From Ectocarpus siliculosus (Eukaryota; Sar; Phaeophyceae; Ectocarpales; Ectocarpaceae), in assembly GCA_000310025.1 (NCBI GenBank), contig FN649728.1, forward strand, positions 7,060,492-7,124,491: a DNA stretch of 64,000 bases, in the 5' to 3' direction. Every line of letters begins with the position of its first letter. Within the stretch, counting starts at the first letter, position 1. Positions 10,701 to 21,610 of this stretch are shown one piece after another. The translations under genes and the position numbers were made by a program. Under the pieces are notes generated by a model, which did no database searches, had not been told where the DNA came from, and was given only the letters and a program-made list of their open reading frames with translations.

Positions 10701-13700
10701 CCGTCAGAGGCCGAAAGAGAAAGAAGGTTGACTCAAGACCTTTGTTGATTAGAGAGTGAGAGACATGCGGTAGGCAACACCATCGCCATGCAGCATGCCC
10801 ATCAACACATTTCATCCGCGTATCCCCCGGAGGTCCCGTAGACAGTATACTCTGCCGAGCACCCCAAACAGTATCTATCTATGTATATCTACTTTCGAGC
10901 AAAGCTCAACCCTTAATTGTACTTGATTTTAGTGTACCCGCCCTTCCCCCCTGAGGCAAAATAGGGTACTGTGTATGCTACCCATACGTGTGCAAGAGCT
11001 ATTTATTTTTCGTGCACCCGACCGACAGTAAAATCCTACCTCCAACATACAGGAGTACGTGTCAACCTCATCCATCCATCTGAAGGACAGCAGTGGTACC
11101 GACTGTACAACACGCTGTTTGTATTGTGACACACTATTCTATGGTAATGCATAATATTCATTCGTCTTAACTCTGGACTGTGCATTGGTTAGAATTGGTT
11201 AAAGACCCGACCGACAGTAAAAATTGCCACTGCCAAAACCAAGTTTGGGGGCGTATCAGGGGTCAAAGACGCTGATTGGTCAATACAAGGGAAAAGCAAG
11301 ATGAGACTTTTTCCGCCCGGAAAAGCGGGACTTCGATACATTTGGTGCAGCAAAAAACGAAAAATTATTCTCTGACAACATGAGTTCATTGCTAATTTAT
11401 CTTACGGTTCTTTTTTGGAGCTGTCTTTTTATTTTTTCCTCCTCAGAAAAAGACAACTGGTCACAGAACCCCTTCTTACGGTGTCTTTTTGCAGGGAAAA
11501 AAGGCCAACAAAAGAAGACAACTCGTTTTGGACAGCGCATCCTGTCTTTTTCTTGGCAGTTTTGGATGAGTCGGGGCCGTCAAATTTTGTTTGTCTTTTT
11601 TTTGTCACAACCACATGACGCTACCTACAAACTTGAATCTCTCGACGGTTGATGCCCGCAAACTCTAACGGTGTTCACACGAGCTGTGTCATGTGACTGG
11701 TGCAGAGTCAGTAGCATCAGCGGTAGCGTTATTTTTTCATTCGGCTGGACCAAGTGGACAACCCGATGTGTGCTGCACAAACAAGCGGCAAACGAGCCGA
11801 GAGAGTCTGGACGCAGCAGCGGGGGGTCTTCGTTGGTGTGCTGTCAACTTTTGCGAACCCAACTTTTGGGCGCCCTATAGCCTCCTCATCTGTGTCAACC
11901 ACTACACAAGACGGACCATACACACTGCTCATGGCGGATACCTTTGTCATGTGCTGGAGTGGGTGGCGAGGGAGCATCGATATACCAATGTTTCAACACA
12001 GGCCAAAGAGCAAAACAAAACTGGTTGCTGGCGCGGTGGGTATTTTCCGGCGTGCTGTTGACCCTCGCCACCTCAATTTACGTGCCTCCAATCGCCCTTG
12101 GTCTCTAACAGCCACCACCCAAGACGGACCATACACACAGCTCATGGCGGATGCCTTTGTCATCGCTGTTGCTTCACTGTATGCGGAGATATCACCAAAA
12201 CACCATATGTAGCGGTGGAAGGTGTATGTACCGTATATGACACAAGATAACACACCCCCTGGACCGATTTTCAAAGCTCGATTACTCCACGACGAAGAGG
12301 ATGCATAAATGAAACAATACGTTTTCGAACAGCTCTCGACGAGACGGTTCCAACGCCGCCGTTTTCGGCGCTGTGACTCTTCCTGCTGTTGAGAAATCGA
12401 GCTTTGAAAATCGGCCAAGGGGGTGTGTTATCTTGTGTCATATACGGTATGTGTGACGAACGGCCATTGCAGGGTCTCTTTTTTTCGGTCGATGACTCGG
12501 AATAGAAAAAAGGATGGACCAGCACCGCCAAAAGGAAGTCCTCTTTTTTGTAGATCATTTTTTGGGTCGTCTCTTTTGGGGGGGGGGGAATCAAATAAAA
12601 AGACAACGTAACAAATGGCCGTATTAGAGATGGATGTGTTGGGTCATATCAAGAAAATAATAACAAAACTGTTTACGAAAAATAAAGGAAAACGGGCTAA
12701 GAAACACAGCTCAATCTGCCACAACGACGAAAGAAACGTCCGAACAAGAAACATGACCGTGCGATACCCCGACACACAAGAAACAAGGGGTAGCTGGGGA
12801 AGCGTGTCCAATAAGAAACGTCCCGCTGCTGCTGCTGCCATGCTCCCACCCTACATAGCTCGTGTAATGTTTTGGTAGGGGGAGGGAGAGAGAGAGTGGT
12901 TATTTTCGAAGCGCCCCTCACGCCCCAGAGCCGTGGCGGGCTGCGCTACCCACTGCTGCTGTACTGGCACACATCGAAGGGGTCAGGAAGTTCAGGAGGG
13001 CGACAACCCCCTATCAATGTTCGCCACACCGAGCTGTCGGTTAAGTACTGTGAAAGGTAAACTACGCGGGGTGCAGCAAGCACGTTCTGGACGTTACTTG
13101 GGGCACTGGGTAGTCGGCCGTGTTAGGCCGAGAGAGAGAGATTGAGAGAGAGTTGGAGAGAGAGTGGGAGAAGGAAACTTGATTGGAGAGAGACGGTGGT
13201 GGTGGTGGAGAGAGAGAGGAAGAAGTGAGCGCAGCACGCACGCAAGCTTCATCGCACCAACCACGCCAAAAGGGTCCCCGTGACCGCACCGATGGTACCC
13301 TGCAACACACGAAATTCCCAACACGTATCCCCCTGGGATCCTCACGACCAGATACTGCTGCGAGTATATCTAACATACTGCATGAAGGCTTGTGTGTTGT
13401 TTACTTAGCCAGAAATCAGAGAAACAGCATGATGCGACACCCAAATCCGTTTGAAAAAATTGACAGACTTCCGTTGGTCCTTCCAAAATAAAAAATTATT
13501 TAGTGGCTCCTCGACCCGATTTTGACGTTTCATATCTCCGGTCCCATCCTGTATGTGTGTAGTGTTCTCTCTCTCGCACTCTTGTCATTTTGTCTTGGTA
13601 CGATTATCTTTCAGACCAACTCTCATGTTGTTGCTGGTTGCTGCAGTTGTTGTTGACATAACACACCGTTCCGGTAGCTGCTCAGACGTCTAGACACGGA

Positions 13701-16700
13701 CGTCTTCCTCCGTGGTCACAGGCCAACCACACAAATCAAGCGAAACGCTTTGAACGAGCCCAGGGGTGAAAACCGAAAACAAATGGGGTACATAGGGATC
13801 GTTTCACTGGAAACCGCACAAGTCCGTACTGCACTAATTCCGGGTAGCATTGGCAGATAGATGCAGCAGGTGGGCCCGCATCACTACCCTACCTAATGAT
13901 ATTGTTGCTGTCACGTTAATAACCTTTCTGGTCTCTTGCCAGTACCTTCTGACATGGACGCCTTCCGTGCTCACAGGTCAACACACTAAAAGGCACGCAC
14001 GTAAAATAGAATACATCAAACGGGAGGTAAAAACGGACACAGTGACCATCAAGCGTGACAACAGCAGCAGTGTGGTCTGGAAATTTCAGGAGGTGTTCTT
14101 GGTGTAGAACCGCTCCGCGGTGACAGTTATTTTTGTTTTGTTTGCTGACTGGACAGCGTGTTTCACTGAATGGGCATGTCACGTCTATTCCTCACTTTTT
14201 GTTCTGAAGCTTGTCTGAAGCTTGACGTTCGATATCCGTGGGTGGGTGGAAGTTTCATTCGCATCCCCCACCCCTGGCCCGACCCGGTCTCAAATGCTGA
14301 TCTCGGGCTACTGTGCAAATCTCGTGGCACCTCGAGTATGGTTCGATGTGGAATCGCAAATCATGAGCCGTCCCCGAGTTTGAGCAGCTTCCACCTCCTG
14401 TGGCCGGCAAGAGTCGGCCTTGAGTGTTCCTTGCCTGTTTCGCCATGGAGACGGCCGGTTGGACAGGTCCTGCGTGCCTGCGTGCTGCGCGCCACATCTT
14501 TTCTTTTTTCGTTGTGGTCTTGAGTGACAGTTTTGTACACATGCGGGTGCTGCTGCGCTGCTGTTACGCTCGGAGAGTTATCGTAGTCAGGTTTGACAAC
14601 AGCCTACTCGTTCGTGTAGTGGTAGCGGTGCGCATCTATCGCGACGGCAAGCGCATTGACATAATAGTTTCTTCCGTCGTTCGTGTACATAGTCTGCATA
14701 TTTGGTCGTGTGCCCATCGAGCGTGTCAATGTCGTTTGGTTCACGACAAGTCTTGCCGTCTGTGTGCTGATCGGGCGTCTTCGCGTCTACCTTGGGTTGT
14801 TGCCCCAAGCGTAGTTACCCGCCGAAAAAATCGAAAGCTTCAGACAAGCAACGCGACGATACTCGTCGAGTTGCTATCACAATCAGATACAATTGCGCAA
14901 CAACGATGTGGAGGGACACATTACATGCAGTCGTGCGGTAGCAACGCACAGGGTCCCGGTTAGACCGAAAGAAAGAGGGCGTCGTCATTCGATACTGGAC
15001 TCAAGATTCATCGTCAATGTCAACCTCCCCGCCCCCATCCATGCTGTGTATGCTGCGTCCTTCCTTGCCCGCATCCGCCAGACCGTGGGCTTTCACTACG
15101 GAGCGCATCACCAAGGATGTAAGTACTGCTGTCGGCACTGATTTCAAAGCACTCGCTCCTGCTTCGGTTTCGGATGTGTTGGATTTGGGTGCATGCCCTA
15201 GTGTTTGTTTTTTCTTTCTATTTTTGCACCTGTCTGGAAGGAACGGCTGGTGGTAAGTCGTGCTCGGAGGCGGCTATTGCATGAACACATCTGTTACCGC
15301 TTTGGCCCACCCCTTGAGTGCGAGATGTTCTGTGCGAATCACGCTGAAAGTAGTAGGGCGCAGGGAGCTTTGAGATTGGGATGGCACCTGGACCCCATGT
15401 TGTGCGTGGTTTGTCAGTTGCCCTGACAACAATGTTGCTGGGGCTGGCAACAACACCCGTTGTCTCCGTATCAGGCGGAACTGTGGCGGGAGTAGAGACT
15501 GTCATATCTGACGTAGCATGCGGTATATCTATAGAATATTTTCGGGATCGCCCTAGCATTTGCTACAGATGCGGTCATTTCGTGCTTGTGTAGAGTGTCA
15601 TGTCACTCAGATCTCGTTGAACACAAGATACTGCAGTGGAAGTTGTGTACATGGAGGGTGAAAGAACCAAGAAACAAGGCACACGTCGCTGTTGGGATGG
15701 ACATGCTATTGCGCGATATTTGACAGGCCTTGATGGCGAATCCATCCAATTCTGGTTCACACTGCCACCCGCCGGTGGAAGATGAATGCTTGTACTGTGT
15801 CCCTTGGCCTTCCCCGGTATTGTCGTTACCCCTTGGTCATTGTTTTTACGTTTCTCGTACAATCTTGTTTTCCCGCAGCTTATAATGTCCTTTTCTATCT
15901 TGTGCTTTCCTGGCTTGGCTGCCCCGCCTCGCAGATGTGAACAACATGAACGCTTTCATCGAGGCTGATCCTGAGCTCGAGGGCCTTTCCCTCTGGAAGC
16001 TCATGAAACAGACCGAGGGGACGATTTTCAACAATGCCGCCCAGGTGTGGAAATCATCGTGTTTGCCGGCAGTCAAGTCGTTTTCAGTCTTAGAGTCACA
16101 AGCTTCTTGCGCAGTAACGGCCGTCAATCGGAGCCGAACGACCCTATTGATCTGTGCTACTGTAGGTGTCCGTGATTTGCTAGTGTTTTTTCTCTAAAGT
16201 GCGGTGACCAATGTTGGGGGGGGGGGGGAGGTGATGCGTTAAGGAAGAAGAGAGCAAATTGTCGTATCCCTGTTGTGCGGCTGTTTCACATGAGACAGAA
16301 AGCAATGACGGAAACGAGTCCCAGTACACGTGCTGCGGGGCGTTGGGAGTTCTGGAAAAACAGCGTGGAAATACATATTTTTATACTCTCCGAGATGAAG
16401 ACCAGAGAGATCATGGTTCGACCACCCCAACACAATCACCTGGTGGTCATTCGATTGGCTTTGTTAGGCGAACGTGGCAAGTGCCTTCAGCAGGCGGAAC
16501 TAGAGTTTCACAAAGTGGTCGTTGGAAACCTGCACAGGGACTCCTCGTGATGGTGCACAGCCGTACTCGGATGTCGAGTAGCCCTCACGTCGGTTGGACG
16601 GTTGGAACGCGAAGGTGCTGTCCTTGGCGCTGATGAGTTTCGTACAACTATTTCTGTTTGCAGATCTACAACCACAACCTCTACTGGAACTCGCTTTCGC

Positions 16701-17248
16701 CTAGCGGGGGCGGAATGCCGACGGGGGATCTCTACACCGCTATCGTGGCGGCCTTCGGCAGCTACGAGGACTTCCAGACAGCGTTCACCGACTTGGCCTC
16801 TGGACACTTCGGCAGTGGGTGGGCCTGGCTGATGATGCACGAAGATGGCTCCGTGGATGTGAGGAAACAAGAGAATCATGTCGGTTTTCCTAGGCATTCT
16901 GTCGGAACCGTGGGCGTGAGAGACTTGTAAGCGTTACCGTGGAAAGACTTTTGATGATCCTGCTGGCATACGGCAAGCTCTATGTCGTCCCCACACAGCT
17001 CAATAGTTATAGGCTCCAGCGTGGACCCAAGCTTTCCTCTCCCTGGGGATAGCCTCCTGCATCCTACCGAGGCAGAGGCCGTATCCTCTATAGCCGGTTC
17101 TAGGCATTCCCACCTGCTGGCAACAATGGAGATAGTAGTACTCTCGCTGCTAATACGTGAGATACGTGAGGTGCAGTCAGGGCTTGCTTGTGCCATCTCG
17201 CTAGCCAAGACAGCCTATTGTAGCCGGCGGCTTCGTGTTACAGCCTCT

Positions 17249-17301
<53 letters not shown>

Positions 17302-18463
17302 GCTGTTGTTGTTTTCACAATAATAACCGTCCCGGTCTCCACTCAGTACCTTCTAGTGCCTGTACTGGTTCAATTTATGCGGACGCCTTCCGTGGTCCCA
17401 AGCGAATTACTCCCCAAAGGGGGGTACACCTTTCTAGAAACGAAACGAATGAAATGGACCCCAGAGGACTCCTCCAAAACGCGTTATGTTTTTATTCCCC
17501 AAACGAGTTGTTTACCTAAACGAGAAAGATAACTAACCGGGATACATGCGATCGACCCTGGTCCAAAAACGGGATGAAGAACGAAAGACGAAAGAAAAAC
17601 AGAACAAGACAAAGGACACAAAAGGGAAGATAGACAGGTCCCCTCCAACGCTCCAGTCCACCGAAACAACGAAATAGGCAACTACTACCGCGACACCAGA
17701 CAAATGAATGACTTACGACGACAACATCACTTCGAGGGGAGCGCGAGGTTGGGGGGGGGTGGGGGGGGGGGGGTTAGCGACACGACGCGAAGAAATAGGG
17801 ACACGTCCGGCTGGTATCCCTTCCATCGCCTTCATGATCGTCATTCCGGAACCTATCTCTCTATCATTTCAGCCCTCTCCGTCTTGCTCTCTTCGGCTCT
17901 ACACTGGTCATCTCACAGATCAACCATGACTATCCATGTCGTACAACGCCAAATCAACGTTGCCACTCGTCTCTGCTGTTGTGTAACATGCCGCTTTTGG
18001 TGTCAATCCAGGTGGTGGACTCGCACGACGCCTCGAACCCCGTGAGCGAGGGACTTGGATTCCCGCTCCTGGTCTGCGACGTTTGGGAGCACGCCTACTA
18101 CCTCGACTACCAGAACCTGAGGGCCTCCTACATCGAGGTGCGACCGGCCGCAGCCCTCCTTGCGGAGCACTATGATTTGTCCCCGTCTACTGTATGCACT
18201 GTTTCACGCTGGATGCCTCTTCTCGAGTCTTGGACGACGCCGGTGTCATCTTCTTGCGCTTTGTGCTGTCTTGCGCGTAGATTTCTGTCGGTGCCGCTGT
18301 CACGTGCCGATTCCCTCCTGTTTCTGATGTCCACGTTCGTGCTGTCTTTGTTGTCCGTCCGGCTGTCCGTCGCTGCCAGGGTTGGTGGGCTTTGGTCAAC
18401 TGGGACTACGCGGAGTCGGAGTACACCCGCGTGTTGAACAAATACAACAACAGGAAAAACTAA
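4640..18463 (+). CDS. Iron superoxide dismutase, six exons
   Basis: Converts superoxide to oxygen and hydrogen peroxide. Exons are 4640-4780, 15082-15118, 15935-16044, 16664-16858, 18012-18137 and 18380-18463 (TAA). All introns are GT-AG and the exons join in frame to 230 residues, the usual length for the family plus a leader. Metal ligands are His52 (FHYGAHH), His100 (YNHNLYW), Asp184 and His188 (DVWEHAYY). Gln96 in NNAAQ is the glutamine typical of Fe rather than Mn enzymes, and FGSGWAWL is also present. Residues 1-26 form a short polar start plus a hydrophobic core (CLWGALIFSFCCSQG) resembling a secretory signal peptide. The conserved enzyme begins almost at once (VELPALPY), leaving no room for a typical plastid transit pept with an ASAFAP-like motif, so location is open. 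Intron 1 is 10.3 kb and holds several mobile elements. The first exon is assigned from the join ITAE/TVGFHYG, which matches the family closely. Confidence 0.93.
4927..4951 (+). repeat. (CTG)n microsatellite
   Basis: A run of about eight CTG-type triplets within SOD intron 1. Similar triplet runs occur at 8559-8587, 10200-10243 and 28703-28740 of this window. Confidence 0.7.
5436..6159. repeat. Large inverted repeat (foldback) in SOD intron 1
   Basis: The left arm (5436-5732) and right arm (5875-6159) are reverse complements over nearly their whole length with only scattered substitutions, around a 142-bp spacer (5733-5874). The outer ends read TTAAGGGCGCGGGGGGGATCGC on the left and its complement on the right. 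The left arm carries an extra tandem copy of GGAAACGCCT (5481-5500). Both arms are open in the same translated frame, read outside-in, with a shared segment including FGELQARFLKLL and ILKRFKH; I recognise no protein family. No target-site duplication was found. Because it lies inside a transcribed intron, the SOD pre-mRNA should be able to form a hairpin of about 285 bp. Confidence 0.92.
6421..6607 (-). repeat. 3' LTR (relative to the element)
   Basis: 187 bp and nearly identical to the LTR at 10684-10870. It is preceded on the minus strand by a purine-rich tract and followed by the GTATC target duplication. Confidence 0.92.
6608..6619 (-). other. Probable polypurine tract
   Basis: Read on the minus strand this is GAGCAGGGGAGC, directly next to the LTR. 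This is the expected place for the plus-strand primer of reverse transcription and supports the right-to-left orientation given by the gag frame. Confidence 0.6.
6620..8292. other. Non-coding internal region of the LTR element
   Basis: Roughly 1.7 kb between the end of gag and the 3' LTR. It is A-rich on the plus strand and has no long frame with known motifs. It contains recurring phrases such as GGTAAAACGCGG (7352 and 8052 areas) and GGAAAATCCC/GGAAATTCCC, suggesting degenerate internal repeats. In an autonomous relative this space would hold pol; here nothing of pol remains. Confidence 0.6.
8293..10432 (-). CDS. Gag-like CCHC zinc-knuckle protein of the LTR element, one frameshift
   Basis: The start ATG is at 10432. 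The intact frame runs to 9197 (411 residues): a charged helical N-terminus, a polyglutamine run, then two CCHC knuckles (CTRCGRNGHHGVEC and CGACGQYGHMWRNC, both C-x2-C-x4-H-x4-C), then acidic repeats with YRSDFVD and DMVHAGG. Next comes an alanine/glycine-rich tandem repeat whose alanine-rich frame continues, after a one-base slip, in another frame to a stop at 8293. That tail is acidic and serine-rich. The slip maps to the A run 9416-9420, five bases where the neighbouring repeat unit has four. With the extra base removed the total length is a multiple of three, about 712 codons. The product would bind RNA and package the element. I do not recognise a classical capsid domain. Confidence 0.8.
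8830..9520 (-). repeat. Tandem minisatellite inside gag
   Basis: About six imperfect units of roughly 114-120 bp, each containing variants of GCCGCCGGAGCTGC and CGCGGGGAAAACACTG on the plus strand. On the minus strand they code for the alanine-rich segment (ASAAAPAATAA-like). The high GC content and lack of stops make several frames on both strands appear open. Confidence 0.75.
10684..10870 (-). repeat. 5' LTR (relative to the element)
   Basis: 187 bp, the mate of the LTR at 6421-6607. Ends are TG...CA with an 11-12 bp imperfect inverted repeat. It should hold the promoter for the gag transcript, whose start codon lies about 250 bases downstream. A tRNA primer-binding site is not obvious right after it: the next bases on the minus strand are CAATATATTGTACGG, with no TGG start. 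Confidence 0.92.
11898..12163 (+). repeat. 53-bp direct repeat, copies 213 bp apart
   Basis: 11898-11950 and 12111-12163 share AAGACGGACCATACACAC and CTCATGGCGGAT with few differences. They lie just left of the MITE-like element in SOD intron 1. No coding role is apparent. Confidence 0.7.
12229..12449. mobile_element. MITE-like element with 55-bp terminal inverted repeats
   Basis: The left end (12229-12283, from TACCGTATATGACACAAG) and right end (12395-12449) are reverse complements over about 55 bases with about two differences. A 111-bp non-coding centre lies between. The short length, long terminal repeats and lack of coding sequence fit a miniature inverted-repeat element in SOD intron 1. 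The target duplication is ambiguous (GTATG occurs at both edges but overlaps the repeat), so the family is not assigned. Confidence 0.75.
13897..14010 (+). repeat. Dispersed (TTG)n-headed repeat, copy
   Basis: TTGTTGCTG followed by TTAATAACC, GGTCTCTTGCCAGTACCTTCT, then GACGCCTTCCGTG and CACAGGTCAACA. The same order of blocks is found at 17249-17470 and partly at 31206-31325. A diverged piece with GACGTCTTCCTCCGTGGTCA lies at 13625-13740. Confidence 0.6.
17249..17470 (+). repeat. Dispersed (TTG)n-headed repeat, copy
   Basis: About 20 GTT triplets (17249-17311) followed by AATAACCGTCCCGGTCTCC, CAGTACCTTCTAGTGCC, then GCGGACGCCTTCCGTGG. It lies in SOD intron 4 and shares its block order with 13897-14010 and 31206-31325. 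Confidence 0.65.
17749..17775 (+). repeat. G-rich run in SOD intron 4
   Basis: Twenty-odd guanines broken only by a single T. Such a run can form a quadruplex and is also a common site of read-length error. Confidence 0.6.
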
Positions 18464-21400
18464 GCAGCAATACTCTCGAACAAGTCTGTGTCTTCTCTTG
18501 TGTGTGTGTGTGTGTGCCGTGCATTTTATCATATTCCGGCGGTCAGAGGCTGCACGCCTTGTTTGTCTATGTGTTCTGGACGCATCCGCCAGGGTGACAA
18601 GTATGGCAAGACGAATGGAGACGGCCTGGGCAAGTGCAAACACTTGAAACAGACACCAAATTGCAACGGAGCCCTTCTCATAAGGCCAGGGCTGGTAAAC
18701 TATCTACCACGCACCGCTTTACTCTAGTCGCCGTCGCCTGTCGCAGCAGTCAGCGGCCAAGCACGGTCGTCACCTCTTCCCGTCTACTGTAGCTTGCTTT
18801 CCTGCAGGCTGTCGTTACACTTTTTTTTTATCACATTGCAACGCGGGCATGATGCCGTTTTTTCTTGAGAGCAAGCGACAGGTCAATCGGGATGTTCACC
18901 ACATGTTGCCCGATATAGTTGTCCACGCGGACGAAGCCCCTGTAGGGTGCAGTGGGAGGGGCATTTTGCACGGACACCTGCACGCTGTCGCTATACTTTT
19001 TTTTTTATCACATTGCAACGGGCATGGTGCCGGTTTCCTGAGAGCAAGCGAGAGGTCAATCGGGATGTTCGTTCACCACATGTTGCCCGATATAGCTGTC
19101 CACGCGGACGAGGCCCCGGTAGGGTGCAGTGGGAGGGGCATTTTGCACGGACGGTGGCCCATCCAGAACCACGAGTCGGGGGAGGCCATCTAAAAAGGGT
19201 TCATGGTGGGCACGATGAGGGGAACGCCAATGTTTGCTTTTGGGTTGGGGCGGGGGGGGGGGCTGGGAACGTTGGGTGGGATATGGAATATAGAGCAGGT
19301 GACGAAACGGTTGCGCATGTGCTGCGATGGTGTGACGGCGTGGACAGCATGCACTACGTTTATGTAATGTTTGGAATGGACGCAAGAAGTGCAGCCCATG
19401 GCAGATTTTCGGCGCCATTCCCGTTTGAAGCGGCCGTTTGCAAGTGGTGTGTTGGGTCGATGTTCACCGGGGCAGTATTCGAACTTCAGCTGTTCCATGC
19501 CGTAGTTGTGTTGATCAAGTTGTATCCCTTGGGTGAGATGGCTGCTTGTCTTCCTTCGAGCAGGAATTTTGGTTATTTTGAGTAATTTCCTTGGATCATT
19601 TGCTTGTCACACCACACCCTTTGGTAGAGGGCCACTGCGCACAGCACTGGTTGAGGTTTCGTTCTCAAATGTCCTGTAGGCGTTTAGCCCGAGTGCGCTA
19701 AACGGTGCTCAATGTCATGTGAGTTCGCTAGCAGAGAGGAAGTCGATCACAGCGATCGTTTGTTGGATAATGTAAACCTATATTATTTCGATACTGACTG
19801 TATGCAGATCTGCACGTATTTCCGGGGGAGGGGTAATGGATCCAGGCAGAGGATGTGCCAGGGATAAATCGTGTTTGTTGTGTACCATCAAGTTGTTCCT
19901 TGTGCATCTCCCGCGGGATAGAGATGGCATGCGCAAGCAGAGCCGTGCGGTGGTTCTAACCGGTGTGGTGTCACGCGCGTCTTGTCGGTGTGCATGCATC
20001 TCGCACGCGCCGAGACTACTTGATGCCCACCTCGGACACGACTCATCCATTGATAATATTTTTTTACATATGATATTCCTCCCAAACGTCGAGCAATTCT
20101 TCATGCCGAACAAACTGCCAGACTACAGAAGAGCATCGACGTAGGGGAGAAATGCAACGGTTGTATTGACTGCGTTGAGTGAAGACGCAGTTGTGGTAGC
20201 GTTGCTTCTCACCAATCCATGTAACAGTCTCCGATGGCGTATTATCGAAGCCGGGGAGCCGCGTTCGCGGCGCTTTATCGACAAGCGGTTACGACGGGGA
20301 CGCGTCCGCATTATCGTCGGTAGCATCGATCGGTATTGATTTCTCTCGGACAGCCGATGACTCCTTGCCCGGTGATTCTTCGCGCACCCAAGGGTTTACC
20401 CGCGAAAATAAATTCCGGACACACACATAGGCCAGTCCCCCGCCCCCTGTAGGGCCATTTCGATTTCGGTTTCTATAGGAATTAGTATAGGGGACTTCGT
20501 TCATGAAAAAAATAAGTCATTGCCCCCCCTTCTGCAGACAGACTTCTATCCACGGTGCCCCGTGCGTAATTATATAAAACTTAGTATGGAGCCCCGCCCT
20601 CCACAAATCACCCCCATCCCCCCGCACGGCCACCGATTTCGAATATTTAGTAGACCTATCTATGTGTCTTGATTTTTTTTCGCGTGTAACCTTGGCACCC
20701 CGTTTGCGAGTCGGACCTACTTCAGTGGGATGATGCCGGTTTCGTCCTTTCGTCTGTTTGATTGAACTTGCTCCTTCCTTAGCGGGATAGTATTTGTATG
20801 GTATCGCCACCCCTTTTCCCGACGGTATGACATTTGGTTTATTCAACTCGTCTGTCTTCTACAGTTTTCTGTCGTTCAAACGACCGTACGCACGTCGTGT
20901 TTTTCTTGTCGTTGCGTTCATGCAGGCTTTGTCTTATAGTTTTCCGACGGTTGAGTGACGGAGTCCCCTCCACCCTGGGCTCTCTTGGTCACCTCTGCAT
21001 GAATTTCGCGCATGTCAACATGGCTGCTTGGTGAACGCAACACTTTTGGTACATACATCTCTTCACGGAGCGGCTGGCTGCTGCTGTTGTGTCAACAACG
21101 TCTGGTCACCTGCCGAACCAAACAAACAAGAGTAGAACATGTAGACTGGCACGGCGCTAGGAACGTCCCGTGCCAGCCTACGCCACGGTATGGTTATCTC
21201 CAAAACCCATGATGTGCGAGGTCAAGCCCACACCGTTAGACCTTGCGTACCCGCTAAAGGTAACATCATCTCATTCTTATACCATCGTGGATGAATGGCA
21301 CAAACGCGGCCCGTACCTACTTCACATCAATCTCAAGAAAAATTCAAGTGTTGAACCGTGATATTGCCCTCTTCGACAACATCCGTTCAACGCTCACATG

Positions 21401-21610
21401 GGGAGTGAGAGGACGGCATCCTAGCTACGGAGTTGAGACCTTTGTATGTCGCCTTATAACGCTGATGATTTAATACGACGCTCGGCCCGTTCAACGCTCA
21501 TCCACCGACACAATAATTTCCTCCTTAGCAATTGCCCTGACGGCTACTATTGTCTCGTATCCGACTTTCATTGTCGAATATTTAGCGAAAGTCTCTACAT
21601 CGTAGAATCC
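18464..21610. other. Intergenic region between convergent SOD and dynein genes
   Basis: About 3.1 kb containing the 3' ends of both genes. I see the tandem duplication at 18801-19153 and no supported gene. A frame at 18947-19585 is open for 212 codons, but its start lies in the duplicated unit and it lacks known motifs. I could not identify poly(A) signals with confidence. Confidence 0.6.
18801..19153 (+). repeat. 177-bp tandem duplication
   Basis: Two adjacent copies (18801-18976 and 18977-19153). Shared blocks include CTGCA(G/C)GCTGTCG, a T run followed by ATCACATTGCAACG, GAGAGCAAGCGA and AGGTCAATCGGGATGTTC, and GGGTGCAGTGGGAGGGGCA. They differ at several bases and small indels, so the duplication is not very recent. 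It lies just downstream of the SOD stop codon. Confidence 0.88.

Larger units (their letters stand above)
6416..10875 (-). mobile_element. Complete non-autonomous LTR retrotransposon (TR-GAG-like)
   Basis: Two 187-bp LTRs (6421-6607 and 10684-10870) begin TGTTTGGGTGC and end GCACCCCAAACA, the TG...CA form with short inverted ends. They are flanked by the same 5-bp target duplication, GTATC at 6416-6420 and 10871-10875. I see one difference between the LTRs (6590s G against 10852 C), so insertion was recent. The only coding frame is on the minus strand and encodes a CCHC zinc-knuckle protein. A purine tract on that strand abuts the left LTR, so the element runs right to left. No reverse transcriptase, RNase H, integrase or protease is visible in the 4.45 kb, so it must be mobilised in trans. 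This layout matches the TR-GAG class described in plants. It sits in SOD intron 1, antisense to the gene. Confidence 0.93.
10876..15081 (+). other. Rest of SOD intron 1 (no gene recognised)
   Basis: Apart from the repeats listed separately, I see no exon-like or RNA-gene signal here. 13131-13220 is GA-rich microsatellite-like sequence (GAGAGA runs on the plus strand). Several frames of 100-180 codons are open but show no family motif and no compatible splice phase with the SOD exons. Confidence 0.5.

Noticed and set aside
14424-14963. 179-codon frame in SOD intron 1
   Set aside because: No family resemblance, unusual composition, and it cannot be spliced into the SOD reading frame.
16982-17323. 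Poly-leucine or poly-cysteine protein
   Set aside because: Translation of the (GTT)n microsatellite.
18947-19585. 212-codon frame downstream of SOD
   Set aside because: It starts inside a duplicated unit, has no known motif, and no related frame is kept in the first unit.
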